A stretch of 64,000 nt of DNA, taken from NCBI GenBank assembly GCA_047967505.1, contig CM106538.1. The stretch is one strand, 5' to 3'. The DNA comes from Dipteris shenzhenensis. Taxonomy: Eukaryota; Polypodiophyta; Polypodiopsida; Gleicheniales. Below the pieces are notes generated by a model, which worked only from the letters and a program-made list of their open reading frames with translations, was not told the DNA's origin and made no database searches. This document shows, in pieces, positions 46,795 through 57,887 of this stretch; the stretch's first letter is position 1, and every line of letters starts with the position of its first letter. Position numbers and translations under genes: made by a program.

Positions 46795-47600
46795 TTACGG
46801 TGTTCTGATCATCAACAGGGCTTGGCTATCCTCTTTTCCCATTTCATCTCCTAATTGCTTCCAAGGCACATCACTTGCTTCTTCCTCTGCCTTGGGTCTA
46901 CCTTGGTGGTGAGAAACATTGAAAAAGTTGTTGAAGTCACCTGTCCTCGTAAAAGCCCCCAACCAGGTGGACTTTGAGATAGGCAAATGGTCTGTATCCA
47001 TCCACTCCACTAGTATGGCTGCATCTATCTGCTGCATCCTGGCTGCACTTCCTCTGAGGTGACTAACTGAACGAACTCTTAGATCCTCTGGAAGCATCCT
47101 GAAAGCTTTCTAAGCACCCACCGATTTGGGTCTACTCTAAGTAGAAGATTCACGAATTTCACACTAGATTGGGACATCGATTTGTTGTTTGTTGAGTAAT
47201 TCTTGTAGTTGGGTCAAGGCATCCTTCACTTTATCTGTGTTGTTGAAAGCGATCATGAGGGCATGGCGAAGGTGAAGCTTTAATCCCATCGTCGAGTTGA
47301 TGGTACCAGGCCACTGCTAGTCCTTGTAGTGAAGGCTTAATTTCCTCTGCTTGCTGGGCATCGTACCAATGGTGGTGATAATCTACAAAGTGATCTAGCC
47401 ACAAGTGAATTTTTTCCGCAAGCATACCAATGGATGGCTGGGGACGAACTTTCGAATCATGGCCTTGATTCAAAGTTTCCAAGACCGAGCAAGATTAATG
47501 GTAGACTGGACAAGCTCGAACATTATTATGGCCAGAGTGATCTAGACATGGGTGGACTAAGCGGGTTTTCTTGCTCATGCTCCATTCTTACAGAGTGCGT
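46795..47600 (-). pseudogene. Possible retrotransposon gag remnant
   Basis: The minus-strand frame 47482-47231 reads KIHLWLDHFVDYHHHWYDAQQAEEIKPSLQGLAVAWYHQLDDGI, resembling the W...Y-x-x-HW-x-DAQ-A-x-x-I...L-G-x-A-x-x-W core of plant gag proteins. A second frame (47097-46795) follows downstream on the same strand. The order and spacing fit a single decayed gag, but no knuckle, protease or LTR was found. Confidence 0.35.
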
Positions 47601-48283
47601 TTGAGCCGATTGCCAAAGAGTGATAAGCTACTTGGTAGAAAACGTGAAGATCAAGAAAGGGAAGAGCTAACAAAGGAAGAAAGGGCCCCTTGAGCTCTAG
47701 GACATAACCACATGGCATAATCGCTGCCAACTCAACCTGCTGACTCAGCTGACGCGTGGACAGACACGTCACGATATGTGATAAATTTGAATTATGCTTT
47801 TTCTTTGCACGCGTGCAATGCGACATTGTGCAACGGGTGCTTTGAATGTGAACGATGCTCTCAGAATCACTTGGCCCGCAAGGAAAGTCTCCACAAGATC
47901 GCCGAGCTGCTGATTTGTGATTTGTGAAAATGAACTTGAAGTGAACGTGAAGACTGTGACGATTTATGATTTGTGAGCGTGAACATTGTGGCATTGATTC
48001 AGCACGGCCAAGATCCTCGCTAGATGTACAATGGCCGGCAAGCTTCGACTATATCGAAACATAGTCGTATCCCTTGAATATTCACTTTTATGATACAATG
48101 CGACGGTGCTAGGATGCAGAATTCTCGTGTAGGCATCCTGGAGGTCCACCGTCAGCTACAGATGTTTCATCCACATATCATCAGTACGTGTCATGCACAG
48201 TTCGAGCGAATACAACGCCGAACTGTATCATCAACATTCTCATCCTCCTTAAGCGTTACAGGCTCGGTTCCAGGCTCAGCCGC
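47601..48283 (+). other. Upstream region of the glycine-rich protein gene
   Basis: No gene is seen. ACGT-core motifs occur (ACACGTCACG at about 47764; TACGTGTC near 48184), a common feature of plant regulated promoters. I cannot show that they act. Confidence 0.35.
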
Positions 48284-48292
48284 CTATATATG
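48284..48292 (+). promoter_or_regulatory. TATA box of the glycine-rich protein gene
   Basis: CTATATATG lies in a GC-richer context about 150 bp upstream of the ATG at 48441, which allows a transcription start near 48315 and a 5' UTR of roughly 125 nt. No ATG-initiated upstream frame overlapping the start was assigned. Confidence 0.6.
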
Positions 48293-48440
48293 TTGGCTAA
48301 TTCGGACGTGTCGCCTCCAGTCCATTCAATCGTCTACAACATTTTATCTTATTTGCGGGCAATAGTTTAGATTGTCCGATCGTAAACGCATTGCCATCCC
48401 AAAGAGTTCAGCACAGCGTAGTGCATATCTCCATATCGCC

Positions 48441-49472
48441 ATGTTTCGTCCAGGCCACCATCCTCCACCCCCCGAGCCTCACCATCCACCCCCTCCCCCT
48501 CACCATCCACCCCCTCCCCCGCCTGAACTAGTAAGAGGGCCTCCGGGTCATGGAGGTCCTGGAGGACCAGGAGGTCCAGGAGGAGGTTTTGGAGGTCATA
48601 GAGGAGGTCCTGGAGGTCCAGGAGGAGGAGGAGGTCCGGGTGGTCCTGGAGGAGGTTTTGGAGGAGGACCCGGTGGTCATGGAGGAGGTCCAGGAGGAGG
48701 AGGAGGAGGAGGTCCTGGTGGTCCTGGAGGAGGAGGAGGTCCCGGAGGTCCTGGCGGTGGATTTGCAGGTGGACATAGTGGTCCTGGTGGAGGAGGAGGA
48801 GGTCCTGGGGGAGGCTTCGGAGGAGGTCTTGGTGGAGGCTTCGGAGGAGGACCTGGGGGTGGTGGTTTCGGAGGCCCTGGGGGTGGAGGAGGAGGGCCAG
48901 GAGGTGGAGGAGGACATAGGGGCGGCGGAGGTGGAGGTGGAGGACCGGGCGGAGGGGGATTTGGAGGAGGTGGACCTGGCGGAGGTGGCGGACCTGGCGG
49001 TTTCGGAGGAGGTGGCGGACCTGGCGGTTTCGGAGGAGGTGGCGGACCTGGCGGAGGTGGTGGCGGCGGCTTTGGAGGTGGAGGTTTCGGAGGAGGTGGC
49101 GGATCTGGCGGCGGTGGAGGCGGAGGACCTGGCGGAGGTGGAGGTGGCGGACCTGGTGGCGGTGGCGGTTTTGGCGGAGGCGGACCTGGTGGCGGTGGAG
49201 GTTTTGGCGGCGGCCCTGGCGGAGGAGGATTTAGAGGTGGCGGTGGAGGAGGACCAGGCGGTGGAGGCGGAGGGCCTGGCGGAGGGGGAGGCGGAGGGCC
49301 TGGAGGAGGGGGAGGCGGAGGGCCTGGCGGAGGTGGTGGTTTTGGGGGAGGCGGTGGTGGTTTTGGTGGCGGAGGCGGTGGACGTGGCGGTGGCGGTGGC
49401 GGAGGTGGCGGCGGTCGTGGAGGCGGCGGAGGTGGTGGGCGTGGCGGTTTTGGTGGCGGCGGCCATCACTAA
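48441..49472 (+). CDS. Glycine-rich protein with Pro/His-rich N terminus (343 aa)
   Basis: The ATG at 48441 opens a frame running without interruption to TAA at 49470-49472. Residues 1-33 are MFRPGHHPPPPEPHHPPPPP and a second HHPPPPPP block, then ELVRG. From about residue 36 to the end the protein is almost entirely Gly, arranged as GGPGG, GGFGG and GGGGG units with Phe and Pro interspersed and a few His, Arg and Ser. It ends GGFGGGGHH. There is no signal peptide, membrane segment, RRM or cysteine domain, so it does not fit secreted cell-wall GRPs or RNA-binding GRPs. The frame is also open upstream without an ATG. A TATA box and intronless structure support a real gene. Function is unknown; self-assembly or metal binding by the His clusters is only a guess. 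Confidence 0.75.
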   Translation: MFRPGHHPPPPEPHHPPPPPHHPPPPPPELVRGPPGHGGPGGPGGPGGGFGGHRGGPGGPGGGGGPGGPGGGFGGGPGGHGGGPGGGGGGGPGGPGGGGGPGGPGGGFAGGHSGPGGGGGGPGGGFGGGLGGGFGGGPGGGGFGGPGGGGGGPGGGGGHRGGGGGGGGPGGGGFGGGGPGGGGGPGGFGGGGGPGGFGGGGGPGGGGGGGFGGGGFGGGGGSGGGGGGGPGGGGGGGPGGGGGFGGGGPGGGGGFGGGPGGGGFRGGGGGGPGGGGGGPGGGGGGGPGGGGGGGPGGGGGFGGGGGGFGGGGGGRGGGGGGGGGGRGGGGGGGRGGFGGGGHH

Positions 49473-50959
49473 ATTAGCAGTAGCTCTCCCATTTGTCCCT
49501 CCCTTTCAGCTACCCTACGTACATATGTAGCAAATTGTACCCTTGTAGAGTCGAATATATACGCCCTCGTAGCTAATAGTTCTCTTGACAATTTTGAATG
49601 AATCAAGAATCCCATTCTCTTGCCCAGCTTGCTAGTTTTCCTTAAATCTCTTATAGATTTATGGGTTGAATATGCATAACTATTTTTCAAGGCTTTCAAG
49701 TCTTTGTATATCCGTTTATTGAATTGGCAAGAATGGTAAGTAATAGTATGATATCTTTAGTACTATCTTTGTTTGAAAAGAAGTAATAGGCGTTTGCTTT
49801 GGATTCTTTGTGATTACTAAGGGAGAGAGAGAGTAATTGGAATATTGTCACCAACGATGTTTGTACATGACTTCCTATTCCAATTGAGGGTGAGCTTTCT
49901 TCTACACATGAGTGTAACCTTTCACCGATTGCATACTTTGAACCCAAGGTGTGACCACCGAAGTATGACTACTTGATAATGATTATTTTTAAAATAAGGT
50001 CTAAAGCGAATCTGACAGTTGTCGACTTTGGAAGATACGAGTCATCTGCCAAATGTCTTTGGCCACGTAGGTTTGGGCGATTAGAAGATTGTGGCTCTCT
50101 CAGGCGAGCACACCTCGGTACAGCAAATGGAGAAGTTTATTCTTCGTAGTTATGCCACTAGCAGAGAAAATACTCCAATTGAGGATTTCAATTTGGGTTA
50201 TGCCGCATCAATCTCGAGAGCGAATTGAGAGTGTGCATAATTATTAGCTCATGATGCAAGAATTGGTTTACAAGAGCAATGGAAAAAATAACTCTTACTT
50301 ATCATCTTAATAGGCGAGAAACTTCCATTACACAGTAGATGGAAAGTGCAATCTTTTGCGAATGATCTTCAAAAGGCATACAATACAACAGTCTGAAGAT
50401 AGTGTAAAGTTCCAATGTTGGATTTCTGTGCAGAGCTTGTATAGTGGAAACTATGTTTATGAACGTCTCAATGTTTACTGTGATCATTCCACAAAGTTCT
50501 GAAAGAAGCGACGTGCAAGTACCAGTGCTATGATGTATAGCGATAAGGAATAATAAATTGAATAATCAACATTCATAACCACTAGTATCAGGATCAAAAG
50601 GACACGTATTATCTAGTACATTGAATATGATGATGAAAGGCTTCATGAGATGTGAACCTACGATGGCTCTACGGTGGCAACCCTTAACAAACAATTTCAC
50701 ATAACGACTACTTCCAAAGCTAAAATTATAAACATAGAGGTTTCATTCAAGCAAAGTTGGAAAAAAACTTAGTAGACCCAACGTACTTATTGAAAAACAT
50801 CTTGATAAAAACTAGGAAAGTTTATAATCAAATGAAAGTCTCCCTTGAATGAAAATCGATTTAGGTCAATAACAAAAAGAAGCCAAAAACAACTACACAA
50901 GCAGACAAGATTCAACCAGTTTGTTCTGTTAGATACTAGAAGCTAGCCTAATTTTTCTA
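49473..50959. other. 3' region of the glycine-rich gene and AT-rich DNA
   Basis: The first 200 bp or so is probably the 3' UTR (AATGAATCAA near 49597 resembles a plant poly(A) element). The rest up to about 50960 shows no gene or recognised repeat. Confidence 0.4.
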
Positions 50960-51850
50960 GTCAAGGTGTCTAATTGGTGTTCATTGGTCTTAGTAGCTCC
51001 TAAGAAGAAGACACTAGTTGGGGTCTGTGTCGAGTATAGGGAAGTAAGAATGCTTAATTTTGACCCTCTTCCCTTCATTGATTATATTTTTTATCAAATA
51101 CTAAGAAAGGAACTGTATAGTTTCTTAGAATGCTTTCCAAGTTAAAATCAAATAGTCATAGTACATGAAGGCAACTTGAAAACCACATTCATTTCTATGT
51201 TTGAAGTTTTTGGGAGCCACATGATGCCTTTTTTATTGTGCAATGCGCTAGGAATTTAGCAAAGATTCATGAACAATTCATTTGGTAAATACCTTCAAAT
51301 GACAAACGATTTTCATGGATGATCTTGCTTTAGGACTGATACTATCTAGTCATATTGAAGGCCTAAGGACGGTATTTTTATCAATTATAGAGAAGTTGAA
51401 GTCAACCTAGAAAGAGTTAAAAGGATAACGGAGCTATATGTTGCATGTAGTGTGCCTTAGTTGTTACCGAGTCCTTTGGGAGGAATAGACGCTTTACTAA
51501 ATATTATACTAATGAGACCTTTTACACTTACCCGATTACTAAAGAAAATGAAGAGTTCAATCACGAATCTCAGAGTTCGAGGGACTCAATTGATGTTGGA
51601 GAAAGCTCCAATTTTGGTTCAACCAAACGTCAATAGGGACTTTTTGTATTCATAATAATAGTATGTCCGTAGACCATCATATTTTGTTTAACCAATGTCA
51701 TACTTTAAAAATGTATCATCCCATCATTTTTTATAGTCAAAAAATTCTATCTGATGGGTCCTACACTCGAGCACAGAGGTTATTTTTGGATATTGTGGAA
51801 AACATGTCATTATATACTGGTCAATGTTTTCTTGGGTGTAGCCATTTTTG
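50960..51850 (+). pseudogene. Ty3-gypsy RT-RNase H remnant
   Basis: Plus-strand frames read VCVEYR...FDPLPFIDYIF (canonical W-R-x-C-V-D-Y-R and PLPFID), then MMPFLLCNA (canonical MPFGLCNAP), NNSF and an FHG-like segment. Then comes FTLTRLLKKMKSSI and EKAPILVQPNVNRDFLY of the RT-RNase H linker (51461-51655). RNase H follows as IIFYSQKILSDGSYTRAQRLFLDIVENM...YTGQCFLG (51663-51854). Stops and shifts are frequent. No LTR is seen, and this copy is unrelated in strand to the one at 21.5-24 kb. Confidence 0.65.
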
Positions 51851-51889
51851 GTGAGGTTTAGGGCATTTTTTGTATAAAGGTATCTTGGT

Positions 51890-52083
51890 TGACCCATAAC
51901 TTATGCATTGCTCAACGAAATTTGGCAAACTTTGTGTTAAAGTTGTAATACACATTCTGAACTTTATCATGAGACCAAAAAAACATGGAATAAAGATCTG
52001 GAACGAGATCTTAAAGCATTAGAAGTGCTATGTTGCATGTGAAGCATGCATATAGGATGTAACAATTTATTTAAAAACATCAA
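51890..52083 (+). repeat. Dispersed repeat, inverted copy at 34058-34268
   Basis: TGACCCATAACTTATG...AAGTGCTATGTTGCATGTGAAGCATGCAT...AGGATGTAACAATTTATT matches the reverse complement of 34058-34268. It starts soon after the gypsy remnant ends. Confidence 0.85.
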
Positions 52084-54471
52084 CTTTCACACAAGTTTAG
52101 CTAGAGGAATAATTTGGTATAGCTAGCTAAAATTTTAAAGTTGGGGTTTCCTACTTGGGAAATGAGACTAATCCCTATTGTAGTAGGCCAGGACAACAAC
52201 CAAGAACAATAATTTGGCAACTCTGAGGAGAGTATCAACTCCTTAATCAATATTTGAGATATTAGTGGGTGAAAGGCTTCAAAGCTAGTGGCTACATTTC
52301 AGAATATTAGACTTCTTTGTGTGACACAAGATTGAAATGGACTGGTGGTGGATCTCTTGGCATTTCAAGGTTTCTATGGTCTTATATCCCAAGGGATAAG
52401 GCTCATCTTGCTATATGATTTTGAAAGGTTAACTTTGTAATAGTGTTTGCTATATTTTTAATAGTGTTTATATATTTGAAAGTCAACTTATCTTAGGTGT
52501 GAAGCATGTTTCATATATTCTCTTACAACTAGCCTAGATGAGTGTTGAACTACACCTTGAAATTCAACACACAATCAAAGAGGTAAAGAATTACTTGAGG
52601 AGATATATCCAAAGTAGTCCTTTGCTCATCAACTAGTAATTGTCTTTCAATTGATACCACTCTGCATAGCTATGGTACTCTTGACTTAGACTATGTCAAT
52701 TCATATAAAGATCCATAGAATCTTGGATATGGTTCCATATTCTAAAGTTGAGAGGCACACTCATGATGCACCTACTAATTTAGATATTTTATGAGTAACA
52801 AGTTCCCTGATAGTCATAATAGATAAGACACTAATTGAGTGGATTTCAAATAAGCATTTTACCTCTACAATATGCGTCTCTCAAGAAAATTGAGGAAAAA
52901 TTATCCATATAATGTTTTGGTACTAAATATGGATGCAATTATTATAGTGCCAGAGATGCATGATCATGGCCTAATGACGGCTATGATTGTGAAAAAGAGA
53001 GAGAAACGCGTCAAAATTCTCAGTAATAGAAAGAGTGTCTAGGGTTCAAAGATCAAGATGAGCTTCTCTAGGTAATAATTGCAAAACTATTAAAAAAATT
53101 TGATGGGTTCTAAAGAATCTTTCAAAACCAAATCCTGCATTTAAAGATTCACAAAATCTAGAGAATAGCACTAGTCAAACTCGTAATCAGGGTAAAAATT
53201 AAAGGGAGAGTGTAATTATGAAAATGTAGGTCAATGGGTAAATCTTATCCCATGTAGAGTTATAAATATTAGCCTTACTACCATTTTTAGAGCTAATTTA
53301 TCAAGTCAAAACACTAAAATTTATCCCATGTGTATTTTTGAGAGAATTTATCAAATTTAGTAGCCCAAGCCACCTAGAGAAGCTTCCAAATTGAATGCAC
53401 TTGGGCTAATATTTCCCCCAATTTTTGCATACCTATAATGGTTTAGAAACATGGGTTCAAATTGCTAGTCCTAAGAATCAAATCAGAATGACTAGCAGGT
53501 CTAATAAAGATACCTTGTTCAAATTTTGTCTTATGATGGATTTTGTTGAAAATTACAGAGATGCATGGAGCATTCTCTCAATTTGAGAGGAAGTTATGAG
53601 GCATAATGGTAAAGCAATGACTAGCTTAATCCCAAATCATGGTGATTAATGTTTGAATTGGAATCTATGTTAAGAGGAGGTTAAGAGGAAGAGAAAAGGC
53701 TAGCCCGATACTTCACTATTTAAACTCACTGTCAAAATTCATCAAACCCACTTGTTTTCATAGCTTCCATTGCCTCTCTTGATTTTCCATGGCTCATATA
53801 GTCTCAAAAGAACTTCCCACTACCACATCCCCTTTTGAAGGCCAATTGCATGGTTCACATGTCGACATATTGATGACGTTTGATGATCCGTTTGTTCAAA
53901 TGTTGACCCTTAATGGATCATAACTATCTCTACCAAAATCCAAGCTAAAGATAGGATGATCTATTGTTTCATATTTAATAATAACTATATGAATCAAAAT
54001 GATGGGTTATAAAGCCCTGTCCACCCTCATCGCTATACATAGCATATCGCTTATCCCAAGAAACCAAATTTCCATGTTCATCTATGCTCCCTAACTAGGG
54101 AATAAATCTACCCATAGCAAAATATAAAATAACTCTTCAAAGAGAATCACACGTATTCCCTTACCTTGCAGGATCTCAAAAATGGCCACACACGACCTCC
54201 TTCCAAACACACTACAGTTTCCACCACTTCCTTCCAAACACACTATATGTTGCACATGTTAGGAATGCATGCAACAAATTCTACAAGAGGAATAGGTTAA
54301 TGATCACTTGAAATCTACAACCATACAAAAATCCAAAAACAAGATGAATGATAACAAACATTGTGGCATACAACTAACAAATTATGGAATGCTTGCATTC
54401 AATCATTTTCAATAGTGCTTACAATGAAGAAGCTGTGGATTCTAGTCCCATCTATCTTGAGAAATAGCCTA
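52084..54471. other. No gene seen; possible decayed retroelement
   Basis: Sequence between the gypsy remnant and the next copia element. I found no reliable coding motif. A minisatellite-like CCTTCCAAACACACTA duplication is at about 54201-54244. Confidence 0.35.
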
Positions 54472-54604
54472 TGTTGGCCTAGTATATACCCCTTTGTACC
54501 ATACATACATAATAAGAGCTTACCTTGATCTGGGTGAGTTAGCACCCACAATTTCAGTGTTCTCCCTTTCTTTGTTGCTCTTCAATAAGACCTCCTCTCC
54601 ATCA
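54472..54604 (+). repeat. Copia 5' LTR (133 bp)
   Basis: Starts TGTTGG and ends TCA, matching the 3' LTR at 58719-58866 almost throughout (AGTATATA, CCATACATACATAATAAGAGC, GATCTGGGTGAGTTAGCACCC). It lacks 15 bp between two GG pairs near its start. That single deletion accounts for the whole length difference. Very short for a copia LTR. Confidence 0.93.
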
Positions 54605-54606
54605 AT

Positions 54607-54618
54607 TGGTATTAGAGC
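54607..54618 (+). promoter_or_regulatory. Primer-binding site (initiator Met tRNA type)
   Basis: TGGTATTAGAGC, two bases after the LTR end, is one substitution from the usual plant copia PBS TGGTATCAGAGC. Confidence 0.88.
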
Positions 54619-56391
54619 TCACGGTGTATGGAGATCCTGGAGATGGAGAAGAGAATGCACTAGGTGGTGCAAAGCATTCTTTGCCTTCGATGTACTTGGT
54701 GATCTCCGAGGGAGAGGCATTTGCAGAACGAGGTCAGTGAGGACATCGCCACCACGGAGATTGCCAAGGATTGCAAGAGACTTCTGTGCATAGGTGGAGA
54801 TCTCATCCACAAACTTGTGGAGTTTTCGTTCATGAGCTGCAGCTTCATCTTTGTTACATAGCAGTTTTCTTAAAGAGCAATGCGAAGCATAGGACAATTT
54901 CTCCTCTTTAAGAACAGCTTGTTTTTCACTATAGAAGCTTTAGAAAAGCTCTCGGGATCCTGTTCTATCTTCCCACAAGCTTGTTGAACTGCTTCTCAAC
55001 TCTCAAGGGACAAAATTGAGCTGTACACAAGGACTTCTCAGCTTTTCTACTGCAAACAAGATGTTATTCAGCTTGCCTTGCTACAGGAAGAGTTTTTGCA
55101 GTAACTCCAGCCTAGAATGATCCAAAACCAGACTATAATGAGTTGTGTTCTGTGAGTTATCTATGCTACAGGCTGTTCCTACAGAACTGCAATTGAAAAA
55201 TCTCAGGTACACATGGTTGCGGGCTTCTTTCCTGCATCTGGAAGCTTGTTTGAGATTTTCCCAAACTTTGGATACGAGTTGGGCACCTGATCGACAATTC
55301 AGAGCATTGTAGCATGCTTGGAGGAGTTATAAATGGTAGTTTTAAGCACACACAAGCAGGCTGGAAATTTCTTCAAGCAGTTTTTTGACAGTCCGGTACA
55401 GTAAAAGTGTTCTTTTTCAACATTGGAAGCTCCAAATTGAGCTCTATTAGGCTCTAAAAATTGTTTTCTATAGTATTCTAGCCTTCCACGGAGCTAGAAG
55501 TTCATTTGGGAACAAGCCATAGTTGCTACATTGCCATCTACAGTGGCTGGAATTGTTGCAGGAAGCCTTGCTTTGTCATTTTGGAAGGTCACCTATAGCA
55601 TGTGGAAGCACCACAAATCTTGGATGTGAATACTACATCATTGCCTATCATATTTGGGAGCTAATGCAACTTTTGGAGCAACAAAAGCAATTTTTGACTT
55701 ATGCAAGCACTTTTGGGGCACTAAGTTGGATGCTTGGTGAGTGGCAAATGCATATTTGATGCCTAAATGGATGCTCATATGCAATGAGGCCAAGTACATG
55801 CAGTAAATGCATTTTGGGGGCACTTGCAAGGCATTTTTTTATTCTCTGGTATGCAATTACAGAAAGTGGTTTATGCTCTTGATGTAACAGTCAATGCATG
55901 GTTTATGCTCTACAAGTCACTTTCAGAACAGAATATCTTTCAAACTGTCAGGATTCAAAATCTGAGTTGAACAGAGAAGTTGTAGACTGTTTCAAGGGCT
56001 ACAACTTTGCTTTTGCAAGTTTTCTGATCTAGATTATCTGTCAAAAGTTATCAGACCTGCAAAACAGCAGAGAGTTGCGGTCTGCGGCTTGTGACAGCAG
56101 TACAAAGTGAGCAAGTGGCTGTCTTCAACAGAAAATTTTGAAAAATCAGTAAGAATTTTGGACCTACTATAAACTAAGAAGTTGTAGAGTTTCCTACAAG
56201 CTACATTTCTTATGTTTATACTTTTTGCATCGGAGCTACTATGCAAAAGCTATTGGCTGGTTTTGGGATGCCATGAGGTCACTTACAGCAGAACATGTAT
56301 TTGTGACAGTGACACTGTGGCTGTTGTCATTTCAATTGATATTTTTTTGGGCTTGAGTTTGGTACATTGGTGCAATCTGTCATCCATTGTG
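54619..56391 (+). other. Long untranslated leader of the copia element
   Basis: About 1.77 kb between PBS and gag ATG with no coding frame of note. It contains repeated phrases such as GAAGTTGTAGA(C/G) followed by CTACAA..TT and TATG/TGCAAAAG blocks (near 55975 and 56175), suggesting old internal duplications. Confidence 0.6.
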
Positions 56392-57219
56392 ATGACTTTG
56401 GCATCAAAGAATGCATTGTTTAACATTGAGAAGTTGGATGGCACAAAATTCTCCTATTGGAAGGAGCAAATCTACAATGTTCTGGTGCAGAAGAAGCAAG
56501 TAAAGCCTATAAAACGCAAAGACATAAAGCCAGAGGATTGGGAAGATGATGAGTGGAAGGAATTGGATGAGCTTGCATGCTCCACGATCATGCTTACACT
56601 TTCAAAATCAGTGTATTTCAATGTGAAAGATACTGCAGGTGGTGCCTATGGTGTGTGGACAAAGTTGCATGATCTTTATGAGAAGCAGAGTGCTGCTTGT
56701 CAAGTGTATTGGCTGAAGAAACTCATAGATCTTCGCATGGAAGAAGGGACTTCAATGTCTAGCCATTTAAATGAGTTTAACACAATTTTTAGTCAACTTT
56801 CAGCTCAGAAAATTGCCTTTGATGACTCAGTTAAGGCAATGTTCTTATTGGTCACCCTTCCTGAAAGTTGGGACACTTTTAGGACTGCTATAAGCAATTC
56901 AGCCCGTGCAGGAGGCCTGACAAGTAGTGATGTTGAGAGTAGCCTTCTCACTGAGGAGGTAAATAGAAAGAACAATGCTGGAACTAAAAGTTCAAGTGCT
57001 CTCAATGTGAGAGGGAGGTCATAGAAATACCACGATAGAAATACAAGCAAGTCTAGAAGCAAATCTAGAGGAAAATCCCATGCCAAAAAGGATTTGGAAT
57101 GCTTCTATTGTGGGAAGAAAGGCCATTTCAAAAAGGATTGCTACAAATGGAAGAACGATAAAGGCAAAGGCAAAGCTAATGTGCAGCCAAGAAGGAAGAG
57201 AAATCCACGGTCAAAATAG
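56392..57219 (+). pseudogene. Copia gag, with CCHC zinc knuckle
   Basis: The ATG at 56392 starts MTLASKNALFNIEKLDGTKF and SYWKEQIYNVL, then the typical copia gag core (W-T-K-L-H-D-L-Y, LKKLIDLRMEEGTSMSSHLN, F-x-x-x-x-x-L, LPESWDTFRTAI). A TAG at 57022-57024 interrupts just after LNVRGRS. The same frame then gives CFYCGKKGHFKKDC, a CX2CX4HX4C knuckle at 57100-57141, and ends at TAG 57217. One substitution apart from intact, so the element decayed recently or the copy was already replicated in trans. Confidence 0.88.
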
Positions 57220-57224
57220 AGAAA

Positions 57225-57809
57225 GTGAATGCCATAAGTAACAATAGTGATGAGGGTGACATTCTTTATGCCTCTATGTTTGAGCATGCTTTTCTTGTGA
57301 CTAGTGATGATGCATTGTCACAAAATTGGATACTAGACTCAGGAGCATCTTTCCATGTCACTCCACATAGGGAGTGGTTTACCATATATAATGCAGGAAG
57401 GAAAGAAACCGTGAGACTTGGAAATGATTATCCATGTGACATTGTTGGAGTGGGAGATATCCACTTGTCTCTTCCTAATGGTTCTACATTTGTACTCAAG
57501 AATATTAGGCATGTTCCAAATCTAAAAAAGAGCTTGATAAGTACGGGACAACTTGATGATGATGGCTATCATGTGTTTTTTGGCAACAATACATGGAAAA
57601 TTAGCAAAGGGTCACTTGTGATTGCTAGAGGTTTCAAGCATGGAATGTTGTACTCAATGCATGTGCCAGGCATAAGAGATAATGTAATCAATGTGACTGA
57701 GCAACCATCCGTCTCTTTGTGGCATCGTCGGTTGGGACACATGAGCATGACAAGAATGAAGATACTTTCTGGTTTGCAGTATGTTCTCGTGTTTAATTTT
57801 TCATTTTAG
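57225..57809 (+). pseudogene. Copia protease and GAG-pre-integrase
   Basis: In another frame from gag: WILDSGASFHVTPHREWF carries the D-S-G-A aspartic-protease site with its Asp intact. VLKNIRHVPNLKKSLISTGQL follows, then SLWHRRLGHMSMTRMKIL, the first half of the integrase HHCC finger. It ends at TAG 57807. The other half (CEHCMYGKQTRSS) is present just downstream in a shifted frame (57811-57860). Confidence 0.88.
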
Positions 57810-57887
57810 CATGTGTGAGCATTGCATGTATGGGAAGCAAACACGATCTTCACATAAAAAATATTCGGGCAAGAAGAGGCTGAACCA

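Noticed and set aside
48550-49530. A 326-aa Glu/Val/Leu-rich plus-strand frame and a 313-aa Thr/Ser-rich minus-strand frame overlapping the glycine-rich gene
   Set aside because: Both are by-products of long GGN-codon runs, which rarely make stops in other frames. The Gly frame has the TATA-linked ATG and a coherent composition.
54494-54897. Frames on both strands just after the 5' LTR of the second copia
   Set aside because: They lie in the LTR and leader, do not match gag, and the real gag starts at 56392.
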